Assembly (NCBI RefSeq): GCF_013387485.1
Contig: NZ_JABBXB010000009.1
Span: forward strand, 1 to 64,000
DNA from: Stenotrophomonas sp. SAM-B
Lineage (GTDB): Bacteria > Pseudomonadota > Gammaproteobacteria > Xanthomonadales > Xanthomonadaceae
DNA length: 64,000 bases
Direction of reading: 5' to 3'
Position 1 is the first letter of the stretch. Every line of letters begins with the position of its first letter. Position numbers and translations under genes: made by a program. The notes beneath the pieces are model-generated. The model was not told the DNA's origin. It searched no databases and was given only the letters and a program-made list of their open reading frames with translations. This document shows, in pieces, positions 49,610 through 59,549 of this stretch.

Positions 49610-50677
49610 TCAGCGCCGCACGATCGCCAGCACGTCGTCCAGCAACGCGGCGGCGGTGACGTCCGCGCCGGCGCCCGGCCCCTGGATCAGCAGCGGCTGG
49701 GCGTGATACCGGTCGCTGTGGATCGCCACCCGGTTGTCGGTCTGCGCACCGCCGGCCAGCGGATGGTCGCGCGGCAGTACACGCAGCCCGACCGAGGCCC
49801 CGTCGTGATCGAAACCACCGACGAAACGTAGACACCCTCCTTGTTCCTGCGCCTGCTGCCAGTACGCCTGCAGCGGCGCGTCCAGCAACGAAAGCTGGCC
49901 CAATGTACCCGCCGCTGACTGCGCGGCGAGCGCCTCCGGTACCAGCGAGGCGACCTGTACCTGCTCGGCGCGCAGCGCGATGCCGCTGGCCCGCGCCAGG
50001 ATCAGCAGTTTGCGACGCACGTCCTCGCCGGAGAGATCCACGCGCGGATCCGGCTCGGTGTAGCCCGCCTCGGCCGCCTCGCGCACCCACGCGGAAAACG
50101 GGCGCTGGCCATCGTAGTGATGGAACAGCCAGGCCAGCGAACCGGACAGTACGCCCTCCACGCGATGGATGCGGTCGCCACCGGCGACCAGCGCGCGCAG
50201 GCTGCTCAGCAGCGGCAGGCCTGCACCCACCGTTGCACTGTCGCCGTAATGCGCAGCACCCTGCTGTCCGCTGTCGGCGATGGCCTGGGCACGGGCCAGC
50301 TGTGCGCCCTGGCCGAGCTTGTTGGCGGTCACCACGTGCACGCCACGCGCCAGCCACTGTTCGTGCCAATTGGCTACGTCGTCACTGGCGGTCGCATCGA
50401 CCACCACGTCGCCGCGCTGCAGGCCTTCGGCTTCCGCCCAGGGCTGCAGCGCCACCGCGCCGCGCGCCGCCAGGTTGGCCTGTGCAAGCTCGTGCGCGGG
50501 GGTCTGTTCGCAGGCCCGCGCCGTACGCGAATTGGCCAGCCACGAGAACGACGGCAGGGTGACACCGCGGTCCTGCAGCGAGGCATAGCGCTGGACGAAG
50601 GCGGTGCCGACCGTCCCGGTGCCGAGCAGCGCCAGCTTTCGATGGGCGGCCAATGGCAGGGTCAGGACCGCGCTCAT
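49610..50677 (-). CDS. hom: Homoserine dehydrogenase
   Basis: The 355-residue enzyme reduces aspartate semialdehyde to homoserine. An N-terminal NAD(P)-binding segment (LALLGTGTVGTAF) and the catalytic region EGVLSGSLAWLF near residue 190 and EAGYTEPDPRVDLSGEDVRRKLLIL are visible. It has neither an aspartokinase domain nor an ACT domain, so it is monofunctional and probably not allosterically inhibited through ACT. Last gene of metX-metB-hom; its ATG overlaps the metB stop. Confidence 0.92.
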   Translation of the reverse strand: MSAVLTLPLAAHRKLALLGTGTVGTAFVQRYASLQDRGVTLPSFSWLANSRTARACEQTPAHELAQANLAARGAVALQPWAEAEGLQRGDVVVDATASDDVANWHEQWLARGVHVVTANKLGQGAQLARAQAIADSGQQGAAHYGDSATVGAGLPLLSSLRALVAGGDRIHRVEGVLSGSLAWLFHHYDGQRPFSAWVREAAEAGYTEPDPRVDLSGEDVRRKLLILARASGIALRAEQVQVASLVPEALAAQSAAGTLGQLSLLDAPLQAYWQQAQEQGGCLRFVGGFDHDGASVGLRVLPRDHPLAGGAQTDNRVAIHSDRYHAQPLLIQGPGAGADVTAAALLDDVLAIVRR

Positions 50678-51918
50678 GCATCCACCTGTTTGCGCTGCTG
50701 CACGTCACGATGCTGATCGATCACCACCTGCGCGCGCTCCAGCCCGCCCTGCAGATCGGCCACCAGATCTTCCGGCGACTCGATGCCGACCGAGAGGCGC
50801 AGCAGCCCTTCGCTGATCCCGGCATGCGCACGCGCTTCCGGGGTCATCGCAGCGTGGGTCATGGTCGCCGGATGCGCGACCAGGCTCTCGACGCCGCCCA
50901 GCGACTCGGCCAGGGTGAAGCAGCGCAGGCCATCCACGAACGCGCGCACCGCCGCATGCGGATCATCGCCCGGGCACGAGGCCAGTTCGAACGAGAGCAT
51001 CGCGCCGAAACCGCTCTGCTGGCGGGCCGCGATGGCATGGCCGGGATGATCGGCCAGGCCCGGGTAGTACACGCTGGCGACCGCATCGCTGGCGGCCAGC
51101 AGCTCGACCACGGCCGCTGTGTTTTCCTGGTGCGCACGCAGGCGCGCACCGAGCGTACGCAGACCGCGCAACGTCAGGAACGCATCGAACGGCGAACCGG
51201 TCAGGCCCAGCGCGTTGGCCCACCACACCAGCTGTTCGTGCACTGCCGGATCGCGCGCGATCACCGCCCCGCCGACCACATCGCTGTGGCCGTTGATGTA
51301 CTTGGTGGTGGAGTGCAGCACCAGATCGGCACCAAAACTGATCGGCTGCTGCAGCGCCGGTGACAGGAAGGTGTTGTCGACCACCACCTTGGCACCGGCC
51401 TTGTGCGCGGCATCGATGACGAAGCGCAGGTCGGTGATGCGCAGCAGCGGGTTGGACGGGGTTTCGATCAACACCAGCGTGGGCGACTGCGCCAGCGCGT
51501 CGGCCAGCGAACGCGGGTCGGTCAGGTCGGCGGTGATCAGGCCGAAGTGGCCCTTTTTCGCCAGTGCGTTGAACAGCCGCCAGCTGCCGCCGTACGCATC
51601 GTGCGGCACCACCAGCGTATCGCCGGGCTGCAGCAGCGCATTGAGCACCAGGTTGATCGCGCCCATGCCGGTGGAGGTGATTACCCCGCCCGCGCCGCCT
51701 TCCAGTTCGGCCAGCGCTTCACCGAGGAGGTCCCGGGTCGGGTTGCCGCTGCGCGTGTAGTCGTACTGGCGTTTGTTGCCGAAGCCATCGAAGCTGAAGT
51801 TCGAGGACAGCACGATCGGCGGGGTCACCGCGCCGTGGGCGGTGTCACGGTCGATGCCGGCACGCACGGCGGCGGTGACGCGGCTACAGGACGGCTCGGT
51901 ACCAGCGGAACGGCTCAT
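50674..51918 (-). CDS. metB: Cystathionine gamma-synthase / O-succinylhomoserine (thiol)-lyase
   Basis: This 414-residue PLP enzyme of the Cys/Met metabolism family has the Schiff-base Lys in HSTTKYINGHSDV (near residue 215) and the conserved DNTFLSP. It replaces the activated group of O-acyl-homoserine with cysteine or sulfide in methionine synthesis. It overlaps metX upstream and hom downstream by 4 nt each (ATGA), a tightly coupled operon. Family members differ in substrate, so cystathionine beta- or gamma-lyase activity cannot be excluded, but the context favours MetB. Confidence 0.9.
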   Translation of the reverse strand: MSRSAGTEPSCSRVTAAVRAGIDRDTAHGAVTPPIVLSSNFSFDGFGNKRQYDYTRSGNPTRDLLGEALAELEGGAGGVITSTGMGAINLVLNALLQPGDTLVVPHDAYGGSWRLFNALAKKGHFGLITADLTDPRSLADALAQSPTLVLIETPSNPLLRITDLRFVIDAAHKAGAKVVVDNTFLSPALQQPISFGADLVLHSTTKYINGHSDVVGGAVIARDPAVHEQLVWWANALGLTGSPFDAFLTLRGLRTLGARLRAHQENTAAVVELLAASDAVASVYYPGLADHPGHAIAARQQSGFGAMLSFELASCPGDDPHAAVRAFVDGLRCFTLAESLGGVESLVAHPATMTHAAMTPEARAHAGISEGLLRLSVGIESPEDLVADLQGGLERAQVVIDQHRDVQQRKQVDA

Positions 51919-52946
51919 GCGGTTTCTCCGGGGGATCGAAAAGCGGTGGCGAGGATCGCGTCGATGCGATCGGTTTCTTTCAGGAAGGCGTCGTGGCCAT
52001 ACGGCGAGCGCAGCACGCGCAGGCTGCCGCGCGGGCCCAGCCCTTCGACCAGGCCGACACAGTCGGCCAGCGGGACCAGGCGGTCACCCTCCACGGCAAC
52101 GACGACGGTCGGCACCAGGATGGCGGCCGGGTCGATGCGATGCAGGTCGATCGATTCGGACAGGCGCAGGTAGGCATCGACCGGGGTGCGGGCGACGTAC
52201 TGCGCACCGGCGGCATCCAGATAGTCTTCGGCGGCAACGCGCACGCGGCCGTTGACCACTTCCGGCGCGGCGTCGAAGCGTTCGCCGAATTCTTCCGGCG
52301 TGCGGTAGCTGAGCATGGCGAACTGGCGCGCCAGCGACAGCCCGTGGCTCTCGGCGCACTGAAGCTGGCCGAGCGCAACCGCACGGCGCTGCAGCGCACG
52401 CCAAGCCGCGGCATACGGATGCGGGCGATGCGCACCGCTCACCGCGATCAGCTTCTGCACGCGCTGGCGGTGACGGATCGCGAACTGCTGGCCGACCAGC
52501 GCGCCGTAGGAGTAGCCCACGAAGCACTGCAGGCGGGCGATGCCGAGATGATCCAGCAGCAAGGCCAGCGCATCGGCCTGGTCGGCGGTATCGATCGGCA
52601 GGTCGAGCGCACCGTCGGCGCCGATGAAATCGAACGCCAGGATGCGCAGCGAGGCCGGATCCAGCGCGCGGCCCGCGGCGACCAGGCCTTCGGCCCAGCC
52701 CTTTTCGGGGAATTCGGCATTGGCCGCCACGTGGCGATGCGCGGAGATGCCGCCGGCCAGCACCACCACCGGCGCATCGGCGCGACCGACGCATTCGTAG
52801 CGCAGGCGCACCGGCCGCGGCCCGCCGTGACGCATCGACAGCACCGCCGCGATATCGCCGCGCACGGCGTTCAGCCCGGCGTCGACGGGGACGCTGAGCG
52901 GTGCGAAAGAGTCGGTGGCGACAGGGGCGGCGGTGGCGAAACTCAT
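51915..52946 (-). CDS. metX: Homoserine O-acyltransferase MetX
   Basis: The 343-residue alpha/beta-hydrolase-fold enzyme activates homoserine by acylation. It shows the oxyanion segment LAGGISAHRHVA, the nucleophile elbow GYSYGALVGQQ and the terminal catalytic His in YGHDAFL. Short MetX proteins of this xanthomonad type are reported to use succinyl-CoA rather than acetyl-CoA, but I cannot prove that here. The ATG at 52946 is chosen because the longer frame runs through the riboswitch. First gene of the operon, under SAM-I control. Confidence 0.9.
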   Translation of the reverse strand: MSFATAAPVATDSFAPLSVPVDAGLNAVRGDIAAVLSMRHGGPRPVRLRYECVGRADAPVVVLAGGISAHRHVAANAEFPEKGWAEGLVAAGRALDPASLRILAFDFIGADGALDLPIDTADQADALALLLDHLGIARLQCFVGYSYGALVGQQFAIRHRQRVQKLIAVSGAHRPHPYAAAWRALQRRAVALGQLQCAESHGLSLARQFAMLSYRTPEEFGERFDAAPEVVNGRVRVAAEDYLDAAGAQYVARTPVDAYLRLSESIDLHRIDPAAILVPTVVVAVEGDRLVPLADCVGLVEGLGPRGSLRVLRSPYGHDAFLKETDRIDAILATAFRSPGETA

Positions 52947-53024
52947 GGCGGTATCCAAAGTAGGAGGCGGCCATCGAGCTTTCGCGGAGCTCGCGTTCGA
53001 AGCGCACGCACGGTGCACGGTTCG

Positions 53025-53143
53025 AACCATCTTTCGGAAGACACCAACGGTCTCCGCAGGATTTGGCACCTACGCAGGTCGCTTTCGCGTCTGCGGGCTG
53101 CCCCGGCTTCAAAGGGCCTGTCCCTCTGCCGGTCTCGATGGTG
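53025..53143 (-). promoter_or_regulatory. SAM-I (S-box) riboswitch aptamer upstream of metX
   Basis: The minus-strand RNA has P1 ACCAUC/GAUGGU (53142-53137 with 53031-53026) and the conserved S-box core GAGACC..AGAGGGACAGGCCC, then UGAAGCCGGGGCAGCC and GGUGCCAAAUCC. SAM binding should repress metX-metB-hom. No U-tract terminator follows, so control is probably translational. I recall that the met riboswitch of Xanthomonas campestris was reported to respond also to uncharged initiator tRNA. Confidence 0.92.
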
Positions 53144-53148
53144 GAGCC

Positions 53149-53177
53149 ACGATGCCAGTGCTTCCGGGTCATGTCAA
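53149..53177 (-). promoter_or_regulatory. Sigma-70 promoter of the met operon
   Basis: On the minus strand TTGACA (53177-53172), a 17-nt spacer and CATCGT (53154-53149). The predicted transcript start, near 53142, coincides with the 5' end of riboswitch stem P1. Confidence 0.7.
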
Positions 53178-53180
53178 TCC

Positions 53181-53196
53181 CTTCATCGGCATGAAG
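53181..53196. promoter_or_regulatory. Perfect inverted repeat just upstream of the met -35 box
   Basis: CTTCAT-CGGC-ATGAAG has 6-bp arms and ends 4 nt from the -35 hexamer. It could be an operator, but it does not match the MetR consensus orientation. Confidence 0.5.
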
Positions 53197-53261
53197 CGAT
53201 ATATATTCCAGATGATCATCAGTCACGCATACTCGGGGCACCTTCCCAATCGGCCAGAGCC

Positions 53262-54164
53262 TTGCGCTGCCTACGTCTGCCCACCCTGATCCTCGTCCTG
53301 GCCCCGGCGCTGAACGCCGGCGCCGCGCCGGCCAGTGACTGGCGCAACGGCTGGCGGATCGACCGCCCGGCGACCGCCAGCCCTGCCCGCCCCGCCCCGG
53401 TGGCGGCGGGGCCCGGACTCGCCGTGCTGACCCTGGAAGGCGCCGGCGAGCGCTGGCAGGCGCGGGTCGACAACCGCCTGGCCGGTCCGGTCCAGGTCTC
53501 GGTGCGGCCCCCCGCGGGCACCCCGGCGATGCCGGGTCTGCCCCTGCAGACGGTGATCGCCGGCGCGGCCAGCGTGGTGGTCACCCGCCTGCAGCCCCCC
53601 GCAGGTGCGACCGCGATCCGGCTGGACATGACCGCCGTCCCGGGGGATCCGGCGGCGCGCCCACGCGATGTGGCCTATCTGCTCCCCTTCGATGCCGCCC
53701 GCATCCAGGTCAGCCAGGCCCCGCAAGGCCAGTACAGCCACACCGACCCGGAGAACCGCGACGCCATCGACTTCGCGCTGCCCGAAGGCACCCCCGTGCT
53801 CGCGGCGCGGGCGGGCACCGTCATGCAGGTGCAGGCCGGGTATCAGGGCAATGGACAGGACCGCGACCACGATCTGGGCCGGGCCAACCTGGTGCGGGTG
53901 CTGCATGAGGACGGCAGCATGGCGGTATATGCCCATCTGCAGCACAACGGCGTGCTGGTGCGCCCGGGCGAGCCGGTGCAGGCGGGGCAGCGCATTGGGC
54001 TGTCGGGCAATACCGGCTTCAGCGCGGCCCCGCATCTGCACTTCGCGGTGCAGGTCAATGCGGGCATGCGGCTGCGCTCGATCCCGGCCCGCATCGTCAG
54101 CCCGCAGGGCGAGCTGCGTTTCGCCCGGACCAGGGACGAGGCCGGCCCATCCGCCCTGCCCTGA
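53262..54164 (+). CDS. M23 family metallopeptidase, exported
   Basis: The protein of about 300 residues has a signal peptide (LRLPTLILVLAPALNAGA) and a C-terminal LytM/M23 domain. Zinc ligands are in SHTDPENRDAID (H...D) and in the HLHF motif near the end, with the conserved YAHLQHNG between them. It probably cleaves peptidoglycan cross-bridges or regulates amidases. I place the start at the TTG at 53262, which directly precedes the signal peptide; no ATG gives a sensible N-terminus. Transcribed divergently from metX. Confidence 0.85.
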   Translation: MRCLRLPTLILVLAPALNAGAAPASDWRNGWRIDRPATASPARPAPVAAGPGLAVLTLEGAGERWQARVDNRLAGPVQVSVRPPAGTPAMPGLPLQTVIAGAASVVVTRLQPPAGATAIRLDMTAVPGDPAARPRDVAYLLPFDAARIQVSQAPQGQYSHTDPENRDAIDFALPEGTPVLAARAGTVMQVQAGYQGNGQDRDHDLGRANLVRVLHEDGSMAVYAHLQHNGVLVRPGEPVQAGQRIGLSGNTGFSAAPHLHFAVQVNAGMRLRSIPARIVSPQGELRFARTRDEAGPSALP

Positions 54165-54239
54165 CCCCGGCCCCGCCCGCCCCCGCTATACTGAGCGGCT
54201 TATCTCCATGAAAAGCGCCCCGGGCGGGCGCGTCACGCC

Positions 54240-55844
<1,605 letters not shown>

Positions 55845-55870
55845 TCCTTCGGCCGATCTGTCGGCTGAAC

Positions 55871-55892
55871 GGCCGCGCGTGCATGCGCGGCC
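55871..55892 (+). terminator. Strong hairpin after prfC
   Basis: GGCCGCGC-GTGCAT-GCGCGGCC has an 8-bp GC stem 27 nt after the prfC stop. There is no U tract, so it may stabilise the 3' end or act with Rho rather than as an intrinsic terminator. Confidence 0.4.
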
Positions 55893-55950
55893 CATCTTGG
55901 CGATGATAGGGGGGAGCGGGCTCCCCCTCCCCGCACAACCGATCATCGCC

Positions 55951-56586
55951 ATGACCTCTGTCGTTTCCGTTCGAGAAGAAATCGCCAGCGCCTTGACCCA
56001 CGGGCTTGGCGCCGTCGCTGCCCTGGCTGGCAGCGCCGTGTTGATCACGTTGGCCGCCATCTATGGCGACGGCTGGCAGTTGGCCAGCGCGATCGTGTTC
56101 GGGGTGGCCCTGCTGCTGTTGTATACGGCCTCGACGCTCTATCACGCGATCCAGCATCCGGTCGCGAAGGGCCGGTTGAAGGTGTTCGATCACTGTGCGA
56201 TCTATCTGTTGATCGCCGGTACGTATACGCCGTTCACGCTGATCGGGCTGCGCGGGGGTCCGTGGGGCTGGGGGATGTTCACGGCGATCTGGGCGCTGGC
56301 GTTGTTCGGGGTGGTGTTCAAGTTGTTCTATACGGGCCGTTTCAAGCTGTTGTCGACGATCATCTATATCGCGATGGGCTGGATGGTGATGGTGGCGATC
56401 AAGCCGATGTGGCATTCGCTGGATGCGTGGACGCTGGGCTGGCTGTTGGCCGGCGGCGTGTTCTATACGTTGGGGACGGTGTTCTATCACCGGGAGTCGG
56501 TGCCGTATTCGCATGCGATCTGGCATCTGTTCGTGATCGGCGGGAGTGTGTGCCACTTCGTTGCGGTGACTGCGCAGATTCTTTGA
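55951..56586 (+). CDS. Hemolysin III/YqfA (PAQR) family membrane protein
   Basis: This 211-residue integral membrane protein has seven hydrophobic segments. The family's metal-binding motifs are visible: an early EEIASALTHGLGA, STLYHAIQH near residue 70, FDHCAIYLLIAGTYTPF near 88, and the C-terminal HAIWHLFVIGG. Bacterial members resemble PAQR receptors; haemolytic activity is not general. Function in this organism is unknown. Codon use in the second half turns to GTT/TTG-rich, less biased than neighbours. Confidence 0.88.
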   Translation: MTSVVSVREEIASALTHGLGAVAALAGSAVLITLAAIYGDGWQLASAIVFGVALLLLYTASTLYHAIQHPVAKGRLKVFDHCAIYLLIAGTYTPFTLIGLRGGPWGWGMFTAIWALALFGVVFKLFYTGRFKLLSTIIYIAMGWMVMVAIKPMWHSLDAWTLGWLLAGGVFYTLGTVFYHRESVPYSHAIWHLFVIGGSVCHFVAVTAQIL

Positions 56587-56632
56587 GTGCTGTTTTCCTG
56601 CCGGTAAGGGCATCGGCGACGGCACCCGCAAT

Positions 56633-56662
56633 AGCGACAGCAACAGCAACAGCGAGAGCGGC
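56633..56662 (-). repeat. Hexanucleotide microsatellite (AGCRAC)5
   Basis: On the plus strand AGCGAC, AGCAAC, AGCAAC, AGCGAG and AGCGGC follow in tandem. The tract ends exactly 32 nt from the dispersed element, the same spacing as at 28.6 kb when both are read in the element's orientation. Confidence 0.85.
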
Positions 56663-56694
56663 TGGGGCTTCAGGGATGCGCCAGGCTGGGTCGG

Positions 56695-56867
56695 CACGGG
56701 TGGGTTGGCGGGACACGCCGTGAATCCCGCTCCGCGGCCCGGCCCAGCCGCTGGCGGCTGGGCGTTCAGTCGCATGCGAGGCAGTGCCTCGCAAGCAATG
56801 CGCCCTCACCCCTGGAGGCTCATGTCGCGCCATCCATGGCGCTCATGGTCCCGCCAACCCACCCGCA
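56695..56867 (-). repeat. Dispersed element with TIRs, long copy
   Basis: This copy is inverted relative to 28472-28564. Its left end is the same 20-mer, and its right end matches 18 of 20 positions without interruption. The core is 133 nt against 53 nt: 37 and 13 nt of flanking core are identical, and 83 nt replace the 3 nt GAC. The extra segment contains palindromes CCCAGCCGC-TG-GCGGCTGGG-type and GCGAGGCA..TGCCTCGC. Confidence 0.85.
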
Positions 56868-57071
56868 CCGCCCCGCTCACGGTTGGCTGGTGCGCATGGG
56901 AAGGTCAAGATCTTTGGCTGGATCGGGTGCCGAGCCTGGCCGCGCATGGTGACCGCGCCGCGCCTCCCGAAGGCATCTGCAACGGCGACGCCGACGGCCG
57001 ACACGCCACCCTGACACTACGCTTACCAATGCTTCGCGTTGCCTGCACGATGCAAGGGCAACCATGGGGAT

Positions 57072-59054
57072 GTGAATACTGTCCCGTCCCCTGCTCCGTC
57101 CGATGCTCCTCTCCGTTCCCGCTGGCGCTGGCGTCGTCCCGGCAAGCGGGGGCAGCGATGGTTGGCCATTCTGGTGTTCCTGTTTGCGGCGCTGTTGATC
57201 CTGATCGCGCTGTGGGATTGGAACTGGTTCAAGGGCCCGGTGGAGCGGGCGGTGCAGGCGAAGACCGGGCGTGAGTTCCATATCACCGGGGATCTGGATG
57301 TGGACCTCGGTCGGGTCACGACGGTGCGCGGTGATGGGCTGACGTTTGCCAATGCGACGTGGGCCAAGCAGCCGCAGATGGCGACGGCGGATCGGGCGGA
57401 GATCGATCTGCGGGTGTGGCCGCTGCTGCGGGGGCAGGTGCGGATTCCGGAAATCCGGTTGACGCGGCCGGACCTGCTGCTGGAGACGGCGCCGGAGAAG
57501 AATCAGCCGGGCAACTGGGATTTCCTGGGCCCCAGCGATGGCGATCCGCCGGTGCTGCAGCGGTTGCTGATCGAGGATGGCCGCCTGCAGTTCCAGGACG
57601 CGGCAGGCAGGACGGATGTGCTGGTCTCGCTCAACAGCGGCAAGCCGCGTGATCGCGACAGTGGTCCGCCGCTGTTCGTGAAGGGCAAAGGGCGCTGGCA
57701 GGGCAATGCGTTCTCGCTGGATGGCAATACCGAGTCGCCGCTGGAGCTGACCAATACCGGGCATCCGTTCCGCATCCATCTCGATGGGCGTGCCGGGAAT
57801 ACGCATGCGATCGCGAGCGGGACGCTGACCAATCCGTTCCAGCTGCGGGTGTTCGATCTGGAGCTGATGCTCAGCGGGCAGGACATGGAGGATCTGTTCC
57901 CGCTGATCGGGATCGCGATTCCGTCGACGCCGCCGTACCGGCTGAAGGGACGGTTGAAGCGCGACAATGCGATCTGGCGCTACGAGAATTTCACCGGCAC
58001 GGCCGGCGACAGCGATCTGGCAGGTACCGCGCAGATCGACGTGAGTGGCGAACGGCCGTTCCTGAAGGCGGATCTGGTGTCCAAGCGGTTGGACTTCGAT
58101 GATCTTGCCGGCTTCATCGGCGCGCCACCGAAGACCGGCGCCGGGGAATCGGCCAATGCCGAGCAGAAAGCGAAGGCCGCCGAGCTGGCCGCGCGCACCA
58201 AGGTGCTGCCGGATACGCCGTACAACCTCTCCAAGCTGCGCGCGATGGATGCCGATGTGCGCTGGAAGGCGCAGCGGATCAATTCGCCGACGCTGCCGCT
58301 GGATGACATGGATGCCCACCTCAGGCTCGACGATGGCCTGCTGCGTCTGGAGCCGCTGAACTTCGGCGTGGCCGGTGGCGATATCCGCAGCACGATCCGG
58401 ATGGATGCGCGCAAACAGGCGATCTCCACGCAGCTGCAGGCGACCATCCGCAAGGTGCAGCTGGGCAAGCTGTTCCCGGATGCGAAGCTGGCCGAGCAGG
58501 CCTCGGGCGGGATCAGTGGCGATGTCAAACTGACGGGCCAGGGCAATTCCATCGCCGCGATGCTGGGCAGTTCCGATGGCACGGTGGCGGTCGGTATCGG
58601 CCGCGGGCACGTCGGCAATCTGATCATGGAACTGGCCGGCCTGGATGTCGCCGAATCGGTGAAGTTCCTGTTCACCGGCGACAAGCAGATTCCGCTGCGC
58701 TGCGCGTGGGGCGACTTCGGCGTGGAGAACGGGGTGATGCAATCGCGGTCGCTCGCCTTCGATACCACCGATACCCTGATCCTTGGCGAGGGCAAGGTGG
58801 ATCTGAAACAGGAACAGCTGGACCTGCTGCTGCGTCCGCGCCCGAAGGACATGAGCATCCTGGCCCTGCGCTCGCCGCTGCGCATCGGCGGCACCTTCAA
58901 GGATCCTTCGTTCCGCCCGGACTTCAAGGCATTGGGCATCCGTGGGGCAATCGCCCTGGCGCTGGGCAGCATCGCGCCGCCGGCGGCGCTGCTGGCGACG
59001 ATCGAAACCGGTCCGGGCGAGGACAGCAACTGCGGCGGTCGCTACGCCAAGTAA
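57072..59054 (+). CDS. AsmA family protein
   Basis: This protein of about 660 residues has a basic N-terminus, one membrane helix (LAILVFLFAALLILIALW, about 32-50) and a long periplasmic AsmA region. The N-terminal AsmA domain (TGREFHITGDLDVDLG) and the C-terminal AsmA_2 region (GKVDLKQEQLDLLLRPRPKD) are clear. AsmA-like proteins are linked to phospholipid transport to the outer membrane. The start is uncertain: GTG at 57072 is preferred; TTG at 57039 is possible. It stands alone between a repeat region and the CBS gene. Confidence 0.85.
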   Translation: MNTVPSPAPSDAPLRSRWRWRRPGKRGQRWLAILVFLFAALLILIALWDWNWFKGPVERAVQAKTGREFHITGDLDVDLGRVTTVRGDGLTFANATWAKQPQMATADRAEIDLRVWPLLRGQVRIPEIRLTRPDLLLETAPEKNQPGNWDFLGPSDGDPPVLQRLLIEDGRLQFQDAAGRTDVLVSLNSGKPRDRDSGPPLFVKGKGRWQGNAFSLDGNTESPLELTNTGHPFRIHLDGRAGNTHAIASGTLTNPFQLRVFDLELMLSGQDMEDLFPLIGIAIPSTPPYRLKGRLKRDNAIWRYENFTGTAGDSDLAGTAQIDVSGERPFLKADLVSKRLDFDDLAGFIGAPPKTGAGESANAEQKAKAAELAARTKVLPDTPYNLSKLRAMDADVRWKAQRINSPTLPLDDMDAHLRLDDGLLRLEPLNFGVAGGDIRSTIRMDARKQAISTQLQATIRKVQLGKLFPDAKLAEQASGGISGDVKLTGQGNSIAAMLGSSDGTVAVGIGRGHVGNLIMELAGLDVAESVKFLFTGDKQIPLRCAWGDFGVENGVMQSRSLAFDTTDTLILGEGKVDLKQEQLDLLLRPRPKDMSILALRSPLRIGGTFKDPSFRPDFKALGIRGAIALALGSIAPPAALLATIETGPGEDSNCGGRYAK

Positions 59055-59117
59055 GCGCGTGGATGCACGGGCAGGTACCGACGTGGGGTCGGCCTGCCCG
59101 GCAGCACGAATGCCCGC

Positions 59118-59549
59118 TCAGCCAGCGACGATGTACTGCTGCAGCTGGTCCAGTTTCTGCGCCTGTTCGTCGATCACCGACTTGACCAGATCGCCGATCG
59201 AGATCACGCCGAGCACGCCCGTGCCGTCGACCACCGGCAGGTGGCGGATGCGATAATCGGTCACCAGTTGCAGGCAGTGTTCGACCTGTTCGCCAGGGGC
59301 GACGGTCACTACCTTGGGGGTCATGATCTCGCGCACTTCGGTCGTCCGCGAGGAGCGCTCGTGCAGCACGATCTTCCGCGCGTAATCGCGCTCGGAGAGG
59401 ATGCCGACCAGCTGCCGGCCCTCCATCACCAGCACCGCGCCGATACCTTTTTCGGCCATCAGCCGGACCGCATCGATCACCGCCGATGTCGGGGCGACGG
59501 CGAATACCTCAGGGGACTTGCCTTCCAACAGCTGTCGTACCGTGGTCAT
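59118..59549 (-). CDS. Protein with paired CBS domains
   Basis: The 143-residue protein consists of two CBS motifs: residues about 10-65 (VAPTSAVIDAVRLMAEKGIGAVLVMEG) and 75-130 (MTPKVVTVAPGEQVEHCLQLV). The pair probably binds an adenosine nucleotide. The start at 59549 (MTTVRQLLE) lies inside the 3' end of the glycosyltransferase gene, a 41-nt overlap, with GGAGAG about 12 nt upstream. No enzyme domain is fused, so the regulated partner is unknown. Confidence 0.88.
   Translation of the reverse strand: MTTVRQLLEGKSPEVFAVAPTSAVIDAVRLMAEKGIGAVLVMEGRQLVGILSERDYARKIVLHERSSRTTEVREIMTPKVVTVAPGEQVEHCLQLVTDYRIRHLPVVDGTGVLGVISIGDLVKSVIDEQAQKLDQLQQYIVAG

Larger units (their letters stand above)
56587..57071. 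other. Intergenic region with microsatellite and dispersed element
   Basis: No gene is supported in these 485 nt. They hold a hexamer tract (56633-56662) and the long copy of the dispersed element (56695-56867). Short open frames across the element encode shared peptides (for example HGVSRQPTR), but these follow from the repeat. Confidence 0.75.

Noticed and set aside
53181..53196. MetR binding site upstream of metX
   Set aside because: The inverted repeat is TTCAT..ATGAA, the reverse polarity of the TGAA-N5-TTCA box.
55871..55892. Classical intrinsic terminator after prfC
   Set aside because: The stem is strong but is followed by CATCTTGG rather than a U run, so it is listed only as a hairpin of low confidence.
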